Positions 13,021-26,592 of a stretch of 64,000 bases of DNA are shown piece after piece (the stretch's first letter is position 1; every line of letters begins with the position of its first letter). The position numbers and the translations under genes were made by a program. This DNA comes from Galbula dea. Taxonomy: Eukaryota; Chordata; Aves; Piciformes; Galbulidae. The DNA lies in NCBI GenBank assembly GCA_013399015.1, contig VWZX01001040.1, forward strand, positions 434,001 through 498,000, read 5' to 3'. The notes under the pieces were generated by a model. The model was given only the letters and a program-made list of their open reading frames with translations, had not been told where the DNA came from and did no database searches.

Positions 13021-14087
13021 GTAAGTTTGATGGAAAAAATACATAGTCCATAAAATTGTTCATCTGGTGAATGGGGACCAGCTGTACCTGATATCTTTCA
13101 TTCAGGGCTCTTAGGATGTGGATCTGTCCTGCTGTCACTTAAAAATTTATCAGTAAGGGGAAGCACAGGGCATGTCTTCCCTACACAAAGCTGTGCTTTA
13201 TTAACAGCAGCTCAGCTAGCAAGCTTACACAAAATCATGTAGACATACTACATCTACACAAGTCATCAAATGCTATGCCATGCAGAATTAGTAGGTTGGT
13301 CCCAGAACCACCAAGGCTAATTACATCTTCATTTCAACAGGAACAGTAGTTGTTGCACACTGTTATGTTGGTGGGTGTGTATACTGCCAGGGCAGGAACT
13401 ACCTTATTTGGCACTAGCTATTAGCTTGTGGATCCTGTGTTGTGCAGTTTCCATGTCAGCAGAAATGCTTAGTAGTGTTCCTTTTCATGACAGATGGAAG
13501 TAGAGAGGTGGGTTATGTGAGGAGGAGCTAACTGTGCTGCTTCATAGTTCTCCATGCTTGTCACAGCTGTATCCAGCTCTGGTTATGCCAATCAATTTGT
13601 GTAGATGGGCTCTGTCATGATTCTTTCTTTACGAAAAGTTCAGTGAGAGGTTGTGCACATGGAATGAATAAAGCATCATACTCTGGGTGAAGAGAGGGTA
13701 GAGAGACCATCATGGTAGCAAGGAAAGAAAGTAAGAAAAGACACAGCTCCTGGGCAAAAAAAACAACCTGCAAAATGCATTCCATCCAAAAGTCATTGTC
13801 AAGGAGATTTACTGTGCATTTGATGTAGTAAGATGTATGCTTATCTTGGAGGCTTTGATTTACACTAGTGATAACACATTATGCAGAGTTCCTTATCTTC
13901 AAAGAGAGAGTTCAGAGATGTGTTTTTGTAAAAGTGATGCTCTGAATCTTCTGGTGCCCCATCTTAATTCATTCTTAGTCATTGTCATTTCTTAAGAGAG
14001 ATCTTACTAAGCAAGGCTACAAGGTATAAATTAAAAGAGGGTGGTGGTGAATGTCCTGATGAGACTTTCAATGCTCTTTCCCTGCAG
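13021..14087 (+). other. SYT16: SYT16 intron, nothing else recognised
   Basis: Phase-0 intron of 1067 bp between the C2A exon and the interdomain exon. No repeat or other gene seen. Confidence 0.75.
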
Positions 14088-14277
14088 AGTGCAGACTCTC
14101 AGCTTAGTCTGTCAGCAATCTCTCACAGTGATAGCACTTCTTCAACACAGTCCCTGTCACATGGAGGGGTGCCAGAGCTGCTCGTGGGATTGTCGTACAA
14201 TGCCACTACGGGGCGGCTGTCAGTGGAGATAATCAAAGGCAGTCATTTCCGAAACCTCGCAATTAATAGGCCACCTG
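14088..14277 (+). CDS. SYT16: Synaptotagmin-16, interdomain / C2B start exon
   Basis: Exon of 190 bp, phase 0 in and phase 1 out, with acceptor ctttccctgcag and donor CACCTG|GTAAGT. It encodes the serine-rich spacer (SAISHSDSTSSTQSLSHGG) and the first strands of C2B (PELLVGLSYNATTGRLSVE, IIKGSHFRNLAINRPP). The final G joins AC of the last exon to give Asp, so the junction reads PPDTYGK. C2B loop 1 lacks the usual Ca2+-binding aspartates (NRPPDTYGK where SDPYVK is typical), in line with Ca2+-independent family members. High confidence because the C2B strand pattern is strongly conserved. Confidence 0.94.
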
Positions 14278-17007
14278 GTAAGTACTTTCACTGCTATTAA
14301 ATAACACCATTGAGTCAAAATTTGCTTTTTATTTTCTTCCTCAGGATATTCAATTATGTCATTTCTGAGCTGGGTTTCCTTGCAGAGTGTCTGATTGAAA
14401 ATTAAAAGCATTATTTCAATACATGCCCTGGTAAATTTTAGAGTGTAATTGGAGGCAATCATATGAAGACATACCTGATGGGACAGTAATACCTGAATGT
14501 CTCTTTATTGCCTATGCCTTTACAACATCTGATTATGACAAAAGCACTATTACACCCAAAGCACAGTGTAATTCTCAGCAGATCCATAAAAAGAAAGAAG
14601 AGTGTTTCAAGTGACTATATGCTACTATGTATCTTCCAGAGGCTCTGCCTAGTGTCATTAAGTGTTTCCCAGGGCTATACTGTGTTTAGTCCCCTTGCTG
14701 TGCTACTGAGCGCTAGGTGACCTGGTGCTTTGGGCCCTTTGGAAATCCTGCTGCTGTGAATTTTCCACTGCCAACACAAGAAGATTTGAAAGTTGCTCTT
14801 CTGGGTCTCAACAGTTGCATTTCCTTCCTGCAATACCTAAATAAAAAATGGAAATTGCCTTACAGTAGGTTTAGTTAGTGCCTGAGCTGTGGTTAGTCCT
14901 TGGAAGGGATAGTAGATGGACCATGCTGATGCCCACACTGTAGATGTGGTGATGCAGCCATAGTGCATGGTGTTATCTGCTTTGCTGTTGGGATACTTCA
15001 TTCAGGGATTGAATGGCCCTGCTGTCCTTTTGCCTCCTGGGATCACAAAGTGAAATAACATTTTTTGGTTGGTGGTATGTTTGCTTTTTGTGGTGTGGTT
15101 GCCTGTCTGTCAAAGGTAATAACCTTTAACAGTTTCTTGAATTTACTGAATTTGACATAGTATCTCCAGCTTGCAAAATGGTAAGATTGCTTTTTCAGGA
15201 TGCTGTGCTCTTTGGTGCAGAGCTAGCAAAATATTTACATGATATTCCAGTATGTGGATGTGAAGACTTAAGTTTCCACTAAACTATTCTTCTATATATT
15301 GCAGAAATAATCTTTATCTAATCACTCAGTCCTTCAAGAATTGAAGGCAAATGTATGCAACAGTAAAACGCATGACTCGAGTCTGTGTAGCCCTAGCTAG
15401 TCTTGTATTAGCTGTGGCAACATAGATCTCCATGTGAGTTACTTAAACACATATTATTATTTTCATATACATGTTTTATTAAAAGGTTTAAAGTTGGGAC
15501 CCTTTTAGTCATTTATAGAAAAGATTGACTAAGACAAGAATCTTACCATGTACTCTAGCAAGTGAGTTCACCTGTGTTTATATATGCTGCAGTGTAGATA
15601 CATCCTGAAGTTTTACCTCAGAAATGAAATTAAATTAGTCCTAATATAGGCCCAAATTAATTTGCTGCAGGTTTTTTTTTTTTCTGGCATGTTTTTATGT
15701 ATCTACCTGTGGTTTTGGAGTTTTGTCTCTTAGCTGCCTGAAGATGTGGATTATGCACCACTTCTGTTCTTAAATCAGGTCCTGCACAAGTTGTCATGTG
15801 TCTCTCTGGGTCAGGCATCTGTAATGCCTACTCTTTCCCATAAATGAAATGTCTTCACTGCATAGAATTCAAATAATTGCCTTCTAGCTTATTACCTGCA
15901 ATATTGTGACCAAAGTACTGACATTTGTTGGTATTCATCTAACAAGTGTGTTTCTGGGTGCATATTGTATAGCTCCATGTGTTGCAGTAAGCTGAGCAAC
16001 CCTATACACATTGTTTGTGGGTGCTGGGGAGTTGTGTCTGACCTGGGCCTCTGGTGGGATGAGGTTTGACAGATTAGCCATGTGTGCACAGGGTAGTTTT
16101 CAGCATGGGAAAGCTCAGCTGCCTTGATTTGATGTCCCATTCATCTTTTTAGCTGGGGAGTGTGCAGGAGTTCAGTAGCTTGGTTGTCAGCATCTTTAAA
16201 CCTGAGGAGTATTTCATGTTTGTTGATGAGATGAGAACAGGAGCAGCATGTGAGGGGAAAAAAGGTATTCCTTTAGGGAGTTCTCATTTTAAATTCTGCC
16301 TGAATTTTCCTTTTTTGTGTTTGTAGGGCTTCAGATAAACCTAGTTAAATCAGTTTGATAAGATAGTCAAAGTCTTCTGCCACTTATATTAGTACTCCTA
16401 ACATTGTTTCATAACAGCTCTTCCATCTTTGCTGTTAAGGCTATCTTGAGTTCTTTCTTCACATCACTTCTGTATCCAGATCAACTTAGGCATTATTAGA
16501 CCAGAATTTCTCAGTGTTACATCAGTTTTTAGGTGAAACATAGAAATTCATAAATATTTGCAGGCAAATTCAAACATATCACACAATATGCTGCTTTTAT
16601 TGCAAGTCGCATTGTTTCTTCTGTGCTGCATTGTTCTTTTGTGCCTATAAAGTTCCTGGTAGTGTGGTCAGCAATGGTAAACCCAGTGAGGCAGTAGCTG
16701 AAAGAAGTTTAAATAAAGGAAGAAAACCAACTCCTGTCTCAGATACTGGAGTAGCATCTCCCTCCTGCAGGCACTGCAGAGGAGTGCTGTGAGGTCCAAT
16801 TGTTACTGTTTGAAACATGCTGGTGGCTGAATGAGATGCTCAATAAGTCTTCCACTAGGTGAAAACTGAAACTGCTATCTCCCTTTATGGAGGGTGAACA
16901 AATAGCCCTTGTGTTTTGTCAAATATGTCCTATCTGCAGTTCTGTTGTTTGAGTCTCAGAAGGAGTGATTTATTTCTTTTAAGTATCGTGGGGATTTCAG
17001 ATATAGA

Positions 17008-17447
17008 AACACAGAAACACAGAAGCATCATCACAGTTGGAAAGGACCTTCAAGATCATCAAGTCCAACCGATAGCCCTACACTACTGTTACCCCTAAAC
17101 CATCCCCCTAAGTGCCACATCTACCCATGTTTTGAAAAGCTCCAGGGGTGGTGACTCCACCACTTCCCTGGGCAGCCTATTCCAATACTTCACCTCTCTT
17201 TCAGTGAAGAAATTTTTCCTACTATCTAATGTAAATCTGGCACAACTTGAACCCATTCCCTCTAGTCCTATTGCTAGTCACAAGGGAGAAGAGGCCAACA
17301 CTCACCTCCCTACAACCTCCTTTAAGTTAACTGAAGAGAGCAATAAGGTTTCCCCTCAGCCTTCTCTTCTCCAAGCCAAACAGCCCCAGCTCCCTGAGCC
17401 TCTCCTCATAAGGCCTGTTCTCCAGACCCCTGATCAACTTAGGTGCC
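17008..17447 (-). repeat. CR1 LINE 3' end
   Basis: About 440 bp of - strand CR1. It starts with the reversed tail ('cacagttggaaaggacc') and continues through the reversed C-terminal RT frame up to 'cctctcctcataaggcctg'. Near-identical wording occurs at 18681-18866 and, on the opposite strand, at 31990-32347, so these three copies belong to one CR1 subfamily. Confidence 0.93.
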
Positions 17448-18680
17448 CGAATATAGTAGTGCTTCAGGATACTTACTTACCAAACCCAAACTGCTATTCA
17501 AGGCAGTCATTTATGGTAAGACTGAGAGAAGTCAATGAGCAGAATCCATCTCCATTCCCAGCCCTACATGCACAGAGCCTGTACAGTACCCATATGTGGT
17601 CCTGTCACAGCCTAGTGGCTTTCTTGTTGGCTGCTGCTGAGAGCTGCAGCTACGGGGAATGACAGGAGAGTCTTGCACAACAGCAAATTCTCCAGCTGTG
17701 CCTTTTGCCAACCTTGACCTTCTCTGCCACCTGGGGTCCTGCAGGTGAGCTCAGCATGTGCTCAGCATACATGTTCCATTGTCCATGCTCCCTCTTTGGC
17801 ATCCTTGCACAGAAATTTCACTGTGTGCAGAAAAAGGAACTGTTCTGGGGCACTGGTGATTTTTAGGTGTTAAAGACTGCAGAGGCTAAAACAGGTAGTT
17901 ATCTGGAGAAGGAAGATTGTGCATGTCTCAGTTTTTCCTGGCCACATCTTCTCCTTCTCTTAAACCTTTAAATGGGATGCAGAGAGTTAAACTGAGTCAA
18001 GTAAATATCAAAGTCCTGGGTGCTTACATGGGTAATAAATGGGCTAGGAAACAGCTGGGTAGCTTACAGAGACTTAAATCTTGCAGGCAATGTTTTCTCT
18101 TCAGGTCACATATGTGGGATTTAAGGATAGTTTGGCCAAGGATAAACGTCTAGGTATTGTTCTGGGGAACATACTGAGTTATAGGCTTGAGGCTACAATC
18201 CCTGATCACACAAATAGGTCCATTATCACTCAAAGCACTTAAGAGCACTCAAGAGTATGACTGCAGATTCGGACTGGAAATTATCAGTCTGTGCCAAAAA
18301 GCCGCATGCAGAAACACAACCGTTTTGTCAGATGTGGACACCCTAGGTATTTCAGTGCTAATGGTTTGTGTGCTGTGTGCCTCATTCTGTTTGGTTCTTG
18401 CAAAAATCAGTAACCTGTGCTAGTAGTTCATATTTTGGGGTGTGGTATTTTATCTTCTTAGAACTAAACCAGTGTGTTCATTCAAAGGATGCTTATTTTA
18501 AAAATAAAGTAACAAGAGAAGCCTACACCATTGGCAGACATGTCTTTAAACATTTATAGCTAGTTACATACTATGTGCATGCTAGTAGTACCTTGGGATT
18601 GTAGTGATGGACCAGGAATCATTTGTGCTAGCCAGTGTATAAGCACACAAAAGAGATGGTCTCTGGCCACATGATATTTA

Positions 18681-18866
18681 CAGAATCACAGAAACATTAC
18701 AGTTGGAAAGGACCCTCAAGATCATCTAGTCCAACCGATAGCCCTACACTACTCTTACCCCTAAATCATCCCCTGAAGAAACACATCTATCCTCTTCATA
18801 AAAACCTCCAGGGATGGTGACTCCACCACCTCCCTGGGCAGCCTATTCCAATATCTCACCACTCTT
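18681..18866 (-). repeat. CR1 LINE 3' tail fragment
   Basis: About 185 bp of - strand CR1, from 'agaatcacagaaac' through 'tccaaccgatagccctacac' to 'cctattccaatatctcacca'. It shares a subfamily-specific tail with the copy at 17008 and lies about 1.2 kb from its end. Confidence 0.92.
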
Positions 18867-19789
18867 TAACCTTCCTCAGCTGCTCCCCTCTAATCCAGCC
18901 TTTGTCTTTGCCCCTTCTGTGTTTCTTTTGGGTTTTACATCTTTCTGTAATGCATTTGAGAAGGACTGCTGTAAAGATATTCCTTTGCCTAAGAAAAGTC
19001 CTCCAGGCTTTTCAGCCGCTGCAGACTTAATCACACATAGTAATTACATCCTTACATGATTAGTATTATATCAGCAGCATATCAAGCCCATTAAACAAAT
19101 ACAGTAGCATTAACACTGGAAAAGGCAGGAGGGAGAGAACAAGCTATTGGGATTTCTGTTGGGAACAGGAGAAATTCTTAGAGTGAAGACTTATCTGAAA
19201 ACATGAGCCACAGGTTACAACACCAAGTAGTACGGAAGATGCTCCCATAGAAAAATAGAGATTCTTGCATGGTATTTATTGCTCTAGTATCAGATTGCTT
19301 CAAAGCCATTAGTGGATTTTAATTTATCAACTTGTTTGTGGGGAAAGGAAAGTTATTATCCCTGTTTCATTCCTGGAGGACTAAGGCACAGGTTAATTGC
19401 TTTAATTACTCCCAACCAGACCAAGAAGCTGAATAAAAGAATTAACTTTTAACCTACATATCTTGCTCTGAATGGGGAACTTGCTTGAGCTCTTAAAACT
19501 TTGTAATTCATCCTTCCATCTCATCAGTAATAGAAGGGGCATCTGTACCAGGATCAGATTCAATCCTCCAGAGAGCTTGGGTAACAGAGCAGTAGAAGTG
19601 CTGGGCAGCTACTTGCTGCTGAGTACTTGCCAGTCAGTCACAGTAAGGTTGTACAAGACCTTCGTTCCTTCTACATCTTTTCGTTACCCATTGTTGAATA
19701 TAGCTTGAATAAACTTGCAGTAAGATCAGCTGAGAAAGTTTTGTTCAGAGTGGTTAAGATGAGACCAGCTTCAAGGAACCCCAGAAGGA

Positions 19790-20650
19790 TGTCTCTGTAA
19801 TGAACAGGTAGGCAGTGAGGTGGGAAGACAAAGTGTGGATGAATGTAAGGTATTGCATGGGGGTAGAACTCAGCCTTATTCTGTACGGACTCAGCGCCAC
19901 TTGGGAGTAAAATATTAGGCTTATAGTAAATAGCTCCAGGGAAACATCCACTCGAGGATCAGCAGCAGTAGTGAAAACCAAACCAAACCCAAACAAATTA
20001 AAGGTTAGAAATGTACAAAGGACAAAATGAAGAAATGATATTTGACTGTAAATATACTGTCACCTGCCTAATGAATACCATGTACAGTTCTGGCTCCCAC
20101 TATTCAAATAGAATATGGCAGAACTGGAAAGACGTGGTGAGGAGTGTCAGAGACAATCAGGGAACAGCTTCCAGCGAGCTGCTGGTGAGTAGACTGTTCC
20201 TCCTACAATGCTATGACGAAGGGAAATGGGGGAAAATTTCACAGAGGTCTGTGAAATCATAAGTTTTGTTGAGAAAGTGAATTGGCAACAGTTATCCTTT
20301 GTCTCTCTCGATACAAGCCTAAAGGATCATAAAATGAAGTGAGGAGGTAGTGAGTTCTGAAAAGGAGACAGCTCTTCACTTAACACTGTCAAGTTCCTCA
20401 CTACAGAACATTGTGGATGCTAGAAGTTAACTTGAATTCAGGACAGCACAGGACAAGTTCACAAAGAAAAATACACTGAGGACCATTAAATGAAAAAACC
20501 GCCTCTGTCTGAGGAAATTCTTGAGTCACAACTTCCTAGAGATTGGGAGAGTATTTCAGAGACAATCAACATATGCCATATTCACCATATTTTTATAGGC
20601 ATGTGGTATTGGGTCCACCACTGGGTGGATGGACTAGCTTGTTACAGCTC
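19790..20650 (+). repeat. Ancient amniote-type CR1 copy, degraded
   Basis: The + strand reads like the older reptile-type CR1 families rather than the young avian ones. Landmarks are 'aaatagctccagggaaacatcc', 'ggatcagcagcagt', 'tacagttctggctcccac', 'aggtctgtgaaatcataag', the AAATGAAGTGAGG region and a late 'gggtggatggactag' block. Many indels break all frames. Assignment rests on the order of remembered consensus landmarks; the edges are approximate. Confidence 0.6.
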
Positions 20651-23600
20651 TTCCCACCACATGTGAGAGCTGAGACTGATTAGGCTCAGAAAAGCCCTCT
20701 CCCAAAACAAGCAGAAAACAAAGCCATTGATTCCGGTTAGAAATCTCCTAGTTCCAAATTTCAGTTGGAGCCGAATGTTTAGTGCAAATCAACTAAGTGA
20801 CTATATAAGAGCAGTGTTTGCAGGAGATCTGATGACAGGCTGTACAATAAAGCCATGCCTATGAGCACCGCTGCTGGGGCTGAGAAAAGCCAGGCTTAAG
20901 CATCATTACATCATGGTGCTACTGTTGGTGCTGCTGAGAAGGTGTGCTTTCTGATATGCTCCCACCACCTCCCTGCGGCAGCAGCAATGCATAAAGCCCA
21001 GTGTATGTTGTAGAAACCATTGAAATACCCTTATTGGAGGATAGTCACCTTGTGCATCTGGAGAGGTGTCTGTGTTCTGCTTCAGCTCTGTAAGCCTGGA
21101 CAAAAGCTGTATCTCCTCAGGGCTGGAGAGTACGGAGAGGTTGTAAGCTGGTTTCACAGCCCAACACACATCCCAGGTGAGGGCTGACACTGTGAAATGT
21201 TGTGGACGTGGGATGTGTGGCAGCAGAGGAGGATCACCAAAGTACTGGGCTCAGAAGCACTGTGGAAGCAGCTTTCCTTCCTGAGATATCTTGGCATTAC
21301 TTTCAGGGAGCCCTTGTCTCCTGCCCCTTCCATAGCTCTCTCTTTGCATGAAACAAGTCACTAGTGCTGGCAATTCCTTAACCTCAGGCTGAACAGCGCT
21401 CCCATGAAGCAGGGCACTCCTTTCTCCTACGTTTTGAATTGAAGATGCTACTGGTCTGTTCTCTGATGACTCACATGTTGTGAAGGTTGACAGATCCCAT
21501 TCTCAACCTCATCTGAGAACTGCCAGCCACGGGAGAGGGGACCTGAGCAGCAGAGACTTGGTGGAATAGGGGAGAAAACATGGCTCTTCAGCAATGTAGT
21601 AGGCAGCTCTTAGCTTCTATATAATTTATAGAGCAAGCCACAGGCTGCCTCTGGCCTAATTCAGCCTTTCACAATGTGGGGTTGGCAACAAAAGCTTGGG
21701 TCTAACTCTCCTCCTTGCTCTTTTCCCCATCGAGCTGCAGTGAGCCAGGTTCTGAGTATTTCTACCCCACTGCCGGTTTAATGGGGAGGTAAAGCCCTGA
21801 CTAATGACAAAAGACTTAACAGTCTTCTGGGTCTCAAACTGAGACCTTGCCTTGAGCTACACTGTGCAGAGCAGTGCAGAGTCGAGCTCTGGGGCTGCTT
21901 TGCCGCGCAATGCTGCCATTTATTATGTAGGCTAGGAGCGTGGGCATGCCAGCTGGGTGAAATTAAGCTCTAGGCCAAGCCTTTATTTTACTGCAGATGT
22001 TATTAGTCTGGATTGCAGCATGCTGACATGGTTATACTGCTTTTGGAAATGAGCTTGCTTGCCTGGAGCGCGGGTGGGAAAGTCCATACGGCATTGTGTT
22101 GTACCCTGCGGTCCACAGACCCGAGAGGTCAGAAGTCTGTGGTTGTTTATTTCCTTTCTAAATATACATTCAAGCAGGGGATTAGACGTTTTTGTATTTG
22201 CAATGTTTTTGTTCACAGGTCAGCTTTATTAATAGTTGTGGAGCTTGGTGTAAATGGAAGCAGAATGCACTCTATGGTTCCTGCTCCAAAAACGGGAACG
22301 TATAAATTATAGTTGATTATTCCCCTGAGTTGTCATTATCAGTTAGTTCCCTTAGAAAGATGATGACAGAAATGGGTCATTAAAAGAATCACAGATAAAC
22401 TGATTGCCTTTGCAGATGAGCTCTCAAAAGCTGTTTTATGGTTGGGGCAGTGTTGATGGAGGCAGAGCAGCCTGCACGAGGAGAGGTTTGGCCAGACCTC
22501 TAGAGTAAGATTATGCAACTCCAGCCCAAAATGTGTCTGGCTTCCTGCAGCATTCCTTGATTTAGTGCTTTTCACTCTGGTATTAAATGCAGAGGTGTTG
22601 ATATTTTATGTATGCATGAACATTCTTCAATGCACTCATACCAGAGAAGAAAGACAAGTTTAGAGTAAAAATGATCTGTAGCAAGAACTTCTGTTCCAAA
22701 GCCTATATGGAAAGGAAAGCCTGGTGGATGTGGTCCTAAAATTGGTTTTGGCAAAATTAGACTTTGTTCTTGCTTCTTCACAGACTTTTGTATAACCATG
22801 GGCAAGCTGCAATCTCAGATACTCCCAGATATTAAGAGGTCTCACTCTTCTTCATGTCAGTGAGATAGATGCCTAAATAGAAGGTGAGCACTTAGGCATT
22901 TTAAACAATGTAAGCCTTAATCTGTCTTCTCCTTTTGTTCTTGACAGAGGTGTCATGAAAGTAAATACACCGAAGAGTTTAGTGTGCTGAGTTACCACAG
23001 TAATGAGGCCATTACTGAATCTGGGCGTGTAATTAGATGGAAAATATTTGCCTTCATAATGAATAGATGCTCTCACACATGCATTCCTCAGTAAATTTTC
23101 GAGTTTGTCCTTGCTGTACTTCCACTAATTTCACTGTGTATTCAGGGATGGATTTTCTTTGGCAAAGCCAGCTGAAGGGGAGACCTTTCCATCTCAGAGG
23201 ACCAGACTGGACCACAAGGAGAACTAGGAAGTGTTCCCTGGTGAGACACCTAAAAAGGTGCTGCAAGAAGCACAATACAGTAAGGGCAAACCAGTGAAGC
23301 AGAATAACAGCTCAGGCTCATACATATCAGATCTGCAAAGCAAATTTCAGTTGCTAAATATATTATCCACACCTACTCTTTTATTTCTGTTCAGACAAGT
23401 TTGTTTCTTTTGGCTAGTAAAATACACCCAATGGAAAAAAGTTGAGGAGAAATAGCCTGATTTTGATGTCACTTGCATGGTTCTTGTGCCTGTGTTTACA
23501 TGGGGGTGAATAGGGCTTCTGGTGTTAGCTCTGCCCTGAGTCTACTGAGTGTTGTCACCTTCCAGCCTGCACACACTTGCCTGATCCAGACGATATGTGC

Positions 23601-26465
23601 AGAATCCCACTGACCTTAGTACTGGATAGGCAGGGCCTTGGTGCAGAATTATGCAACAGATCTGATGTGCATTAAAGAAAAAGCCTAATTTTCTGATTTT
23701 GGTATCTCTTGGGTTTAAGCCATTGGTAAAGCCAGCTATCTTGCTCCTCACCTGCAAAAGTTGAGGCCTCAGTCAAGGATGTGACATCCTAGAGTTTGAC
23801 TCATCTATTCATCACCTGGAAAATTTACTGGGACATCCTGAAACACTGTTCTGTGAGGTGTTTTAGCTGTGGCACTTGCTTTAGTGTTAAAGTCTAAATC
23901 ATCTGTAACGGTAGCATCTACTAGATTTCTGCAGAATTAAGCTATATGCTTCTTTGGTGGTTGGTTATAAATTGGTTGATTCCTTTGGGGACTGCTCAAA
24001 TGAATGTGCCTGCAGTTAGGTGCAATGAATTCCACCTGAGCTGCCAATACTGGCAGCAGTCAGAAGGAAGGATGATAGGAAGGTTTACTGAGAGGAAAAT
24101 CTACACCTCAGTCTTCCAATTGTCTTCTCAGAAGAAGAGATATAGACACTTGTGGGTGACCTTTCCCTCAAGTAGCAAAGGAAGGTAAGCTAAAATAGTC
24201 CTTCATCTGCTGTTAGTTATGTTGCACATTGCCATGCTCAGATGGGATGGCAGTGAGGGTGTTTGTAACAGTGCTTGGTTGCATGCTGCTTCTCCAAGGA
24301 AACAGCCAAGGAAACCCCTCTAGGAGTCCAAGTGGCAGGACATTTCCAGTGCTGCTCCATGCCCCAGCTCTGCCGTTGCTGACTATTTCCAGCCCCTACT
24401 GTGATCTCAAATAACTGCCTTCACCCTCAGCAAAGCAGTTCTCAGAGGGTAGTGGGGAAAGCAGTATGACAACAAGGACATACTCAGAGAAAAACTGAGA
24501 TATTGGGCCAGGAGCAAATATCTTCTATAGGCTTCTATCTCCATTAATTCCAAGGTCTCAGCACTCACCTGTCTTGCATGTCAGCAGAAACAAGCCCCTT
24601 GAACTTTCTGCCTGGAAATGGCATTGGTTTGTAAAATGCACTGGAGTTATGTAGAAAATGTAAGCTTTTAATTGGAAAGAAAGGAAAAGTTTAAAATTCA
24701 AACAGAGGAATTCTACTAATTAGCTGATGGTTTGTCTTTAAAAATCAGCCTGGTGGAGTTTTTTCACTATTTTGAAATACTTTTCTCAGGGGGAAAAAAA
24801 CCCAAAATGTGAATACATTAAAAAACCCCCATAAAACCTTTACTCCCCACTTACCTTTGTTTCCAGGGAGTAGCCCACAGCCTCAAACCAGCAACCAGGA
24901 CTTCCACATGAGGAATGCTTCGGTGCATGTTGTGGTTTGTCAGTGCAAAGCAAAGTGACATCTCTACAACTACTGCAAGAGATTGTGTCTGGTAGTTATC
25001 TTGGGTGGTTTCACACTGAGTTGAGCTGGAAGAAAGAGTCCTATCTTGGGTTTTGTGTTTCTGATGGGTCTGAAGTTGTTATGGATTTTAGTCCCTCAGC
25101 ACCACCAACATTGACTATTACTGTTGGAATTAGTCCACCTGTTGACAAATCAGTTCTTTTCTTCCCAGACACAATCAGGAAGCTATTCCATGTCAATGCT
25201 ATGCTTTTCTGTCTATCAGGTAGGTCTTTGTTGGCAAGATCTACTTCATCTCCAGCATCGGAGCTGGGAGCCGTGCTGGCACCCCCAGCTAATGACTGGA
25301 CTGAACTTTCCCCACCGTAACCTGATAGCTGTACAGCTGTGCAGGCTCACAATTTGCTCCTTAATTGTCAGTCTCCTGCCAGCTTTTTCAGTGGAACAGT
25401 TTGAGAGGAGCGGAAAGCCCTGCTTTGGAGACACAGAAGTGTTTTCACACCTGAAGTGCAATTTCACACCTTGTGTTGCTCAGTAGATAAGTGCGTAAAA
25501 TAGCACATCAAACAGGAACAGAAGAGGATAGACATGCTGTAGACAAGAGATGGAGGCTTGTTATTTATTTCGTATCTTCAGCACACTCTGAAATAATACT
25601 CACTTGCAGAAACTCAGGCACAGATTATGGTAGGAGTCAGGAGGGGACTCTTCTAGCCAAGTGATCTGTCACATGCAGAGCAAGGGGAAAACTTGCACTG
25701 AGCTGGATCTGTGGAACATTGGGACCACAGAGCTCTTGAGATCACAGTATTAGTGACCACATAGCAGAGGTGAGCTAATTAATGGAGGAGGCAGCAAGAG
25801 TTTTAAGTGGATTTATAAGAACACTGCCGTGGATCATTCCTTCTCTGTATCTACCAGGCATTTTTATTCCTTGTATTGACTTAAATAGTGAACAAAAAAA
25901 ACTAAGATAAGAATTTGGATAAAGCTTTGAAAGTATCATATGAGATAAATCATTTCAATGTGTTATGCAGGTTCCTTTCCCTCTTTTTCAGGACCTTTTT
26001 TTTTGCTATCTCAAATAATTGGTCATAGAGGCATTCTTCCAAAGGAGAGTGGTGGAGAGGGAAGTGCAGCCAAGGGAAGCACTGCTAAGACAGCCTCAAC
26101 AAAGCTTGATTGCGAGGGCAGAGAAGGGAAAGATTGGAGACACGCCATTTGATCTGGAGAATCCATAAAAACCCTCACAGTTGTGGTTGGTCTTAGACAG
26201 GTTTGCTAAGTTTGGGAACCAGATTTACTGATATTTCCAAGAGAGTAGGGCTGAAACACACATTGGTTTCCTTCCTTTCTCTCCCAGCTGAATATGAAGA
26301 AATCTAAGAGTTGCTTTTACCTGCTGCTTCTTGTCCCATGGATTTTACTAAGGACACCAGTCAAGCTCTCATCTGTTATTCACTGCAGAAAAAAATGCTC
26401 TACTTGGAGGGTTTTGGGGTGTGTTTTAACTGTTGCAGCTTTCATTTCCTGTGTGACCTACTCTA

Positions 26466-26545
26466 GGGAATCCTGCTCTGGCCGGGGGGGGGTTAGACTG
26501 GATAATCTTTTGAGGTCCCCTTCAACCCCTACCATTCTGTGATTT
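26466..26545 (+). repeat. CR1 3' tail just upstream of the last SYT16 exon
   Basis: About 80 bp with the CR1 ending: 'ggaatcctgctctgg', a G-run, 'ttagactggataatcttttg', 'aggtccccttcaacccc', then ATTCTGTGATT. It ends about 47 bp before the acceptor of the terminal SYT16 exon, so it occupies the sequence just upstream of the likely branch point. Confidence 0.88.
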
Positions 26546-26592
26546 AGTCTGTCACCTGTGCCAAACATATTATTCCCTCTCTTTTATCCTAG

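Larger units (their letters stand above)
14278..26592 (+). other. SYT16: SYT16 intron of about 12.3 kb with CR1 copies
   Basis: Phase-1 intron separating the two C2B exons. It carries - strand CR1 fragments at 17008-17447 and 18681-18866, an older CR1-like copy at about 19790-20650 and a CR1 tail at 26466-26545, all listed separately. The remainder is unannotated AT-rich sequence; frames such as 24937-25320 have no recognisable domain. Confidence 0.7.

Noticed and set aside
24937..25486. Overlapping frames of 127 and 120 codons in the large SYT16 intron
   Set aside because: No domain recognised, no convincing flanking splice sites in matching phase, so not called as an exon.
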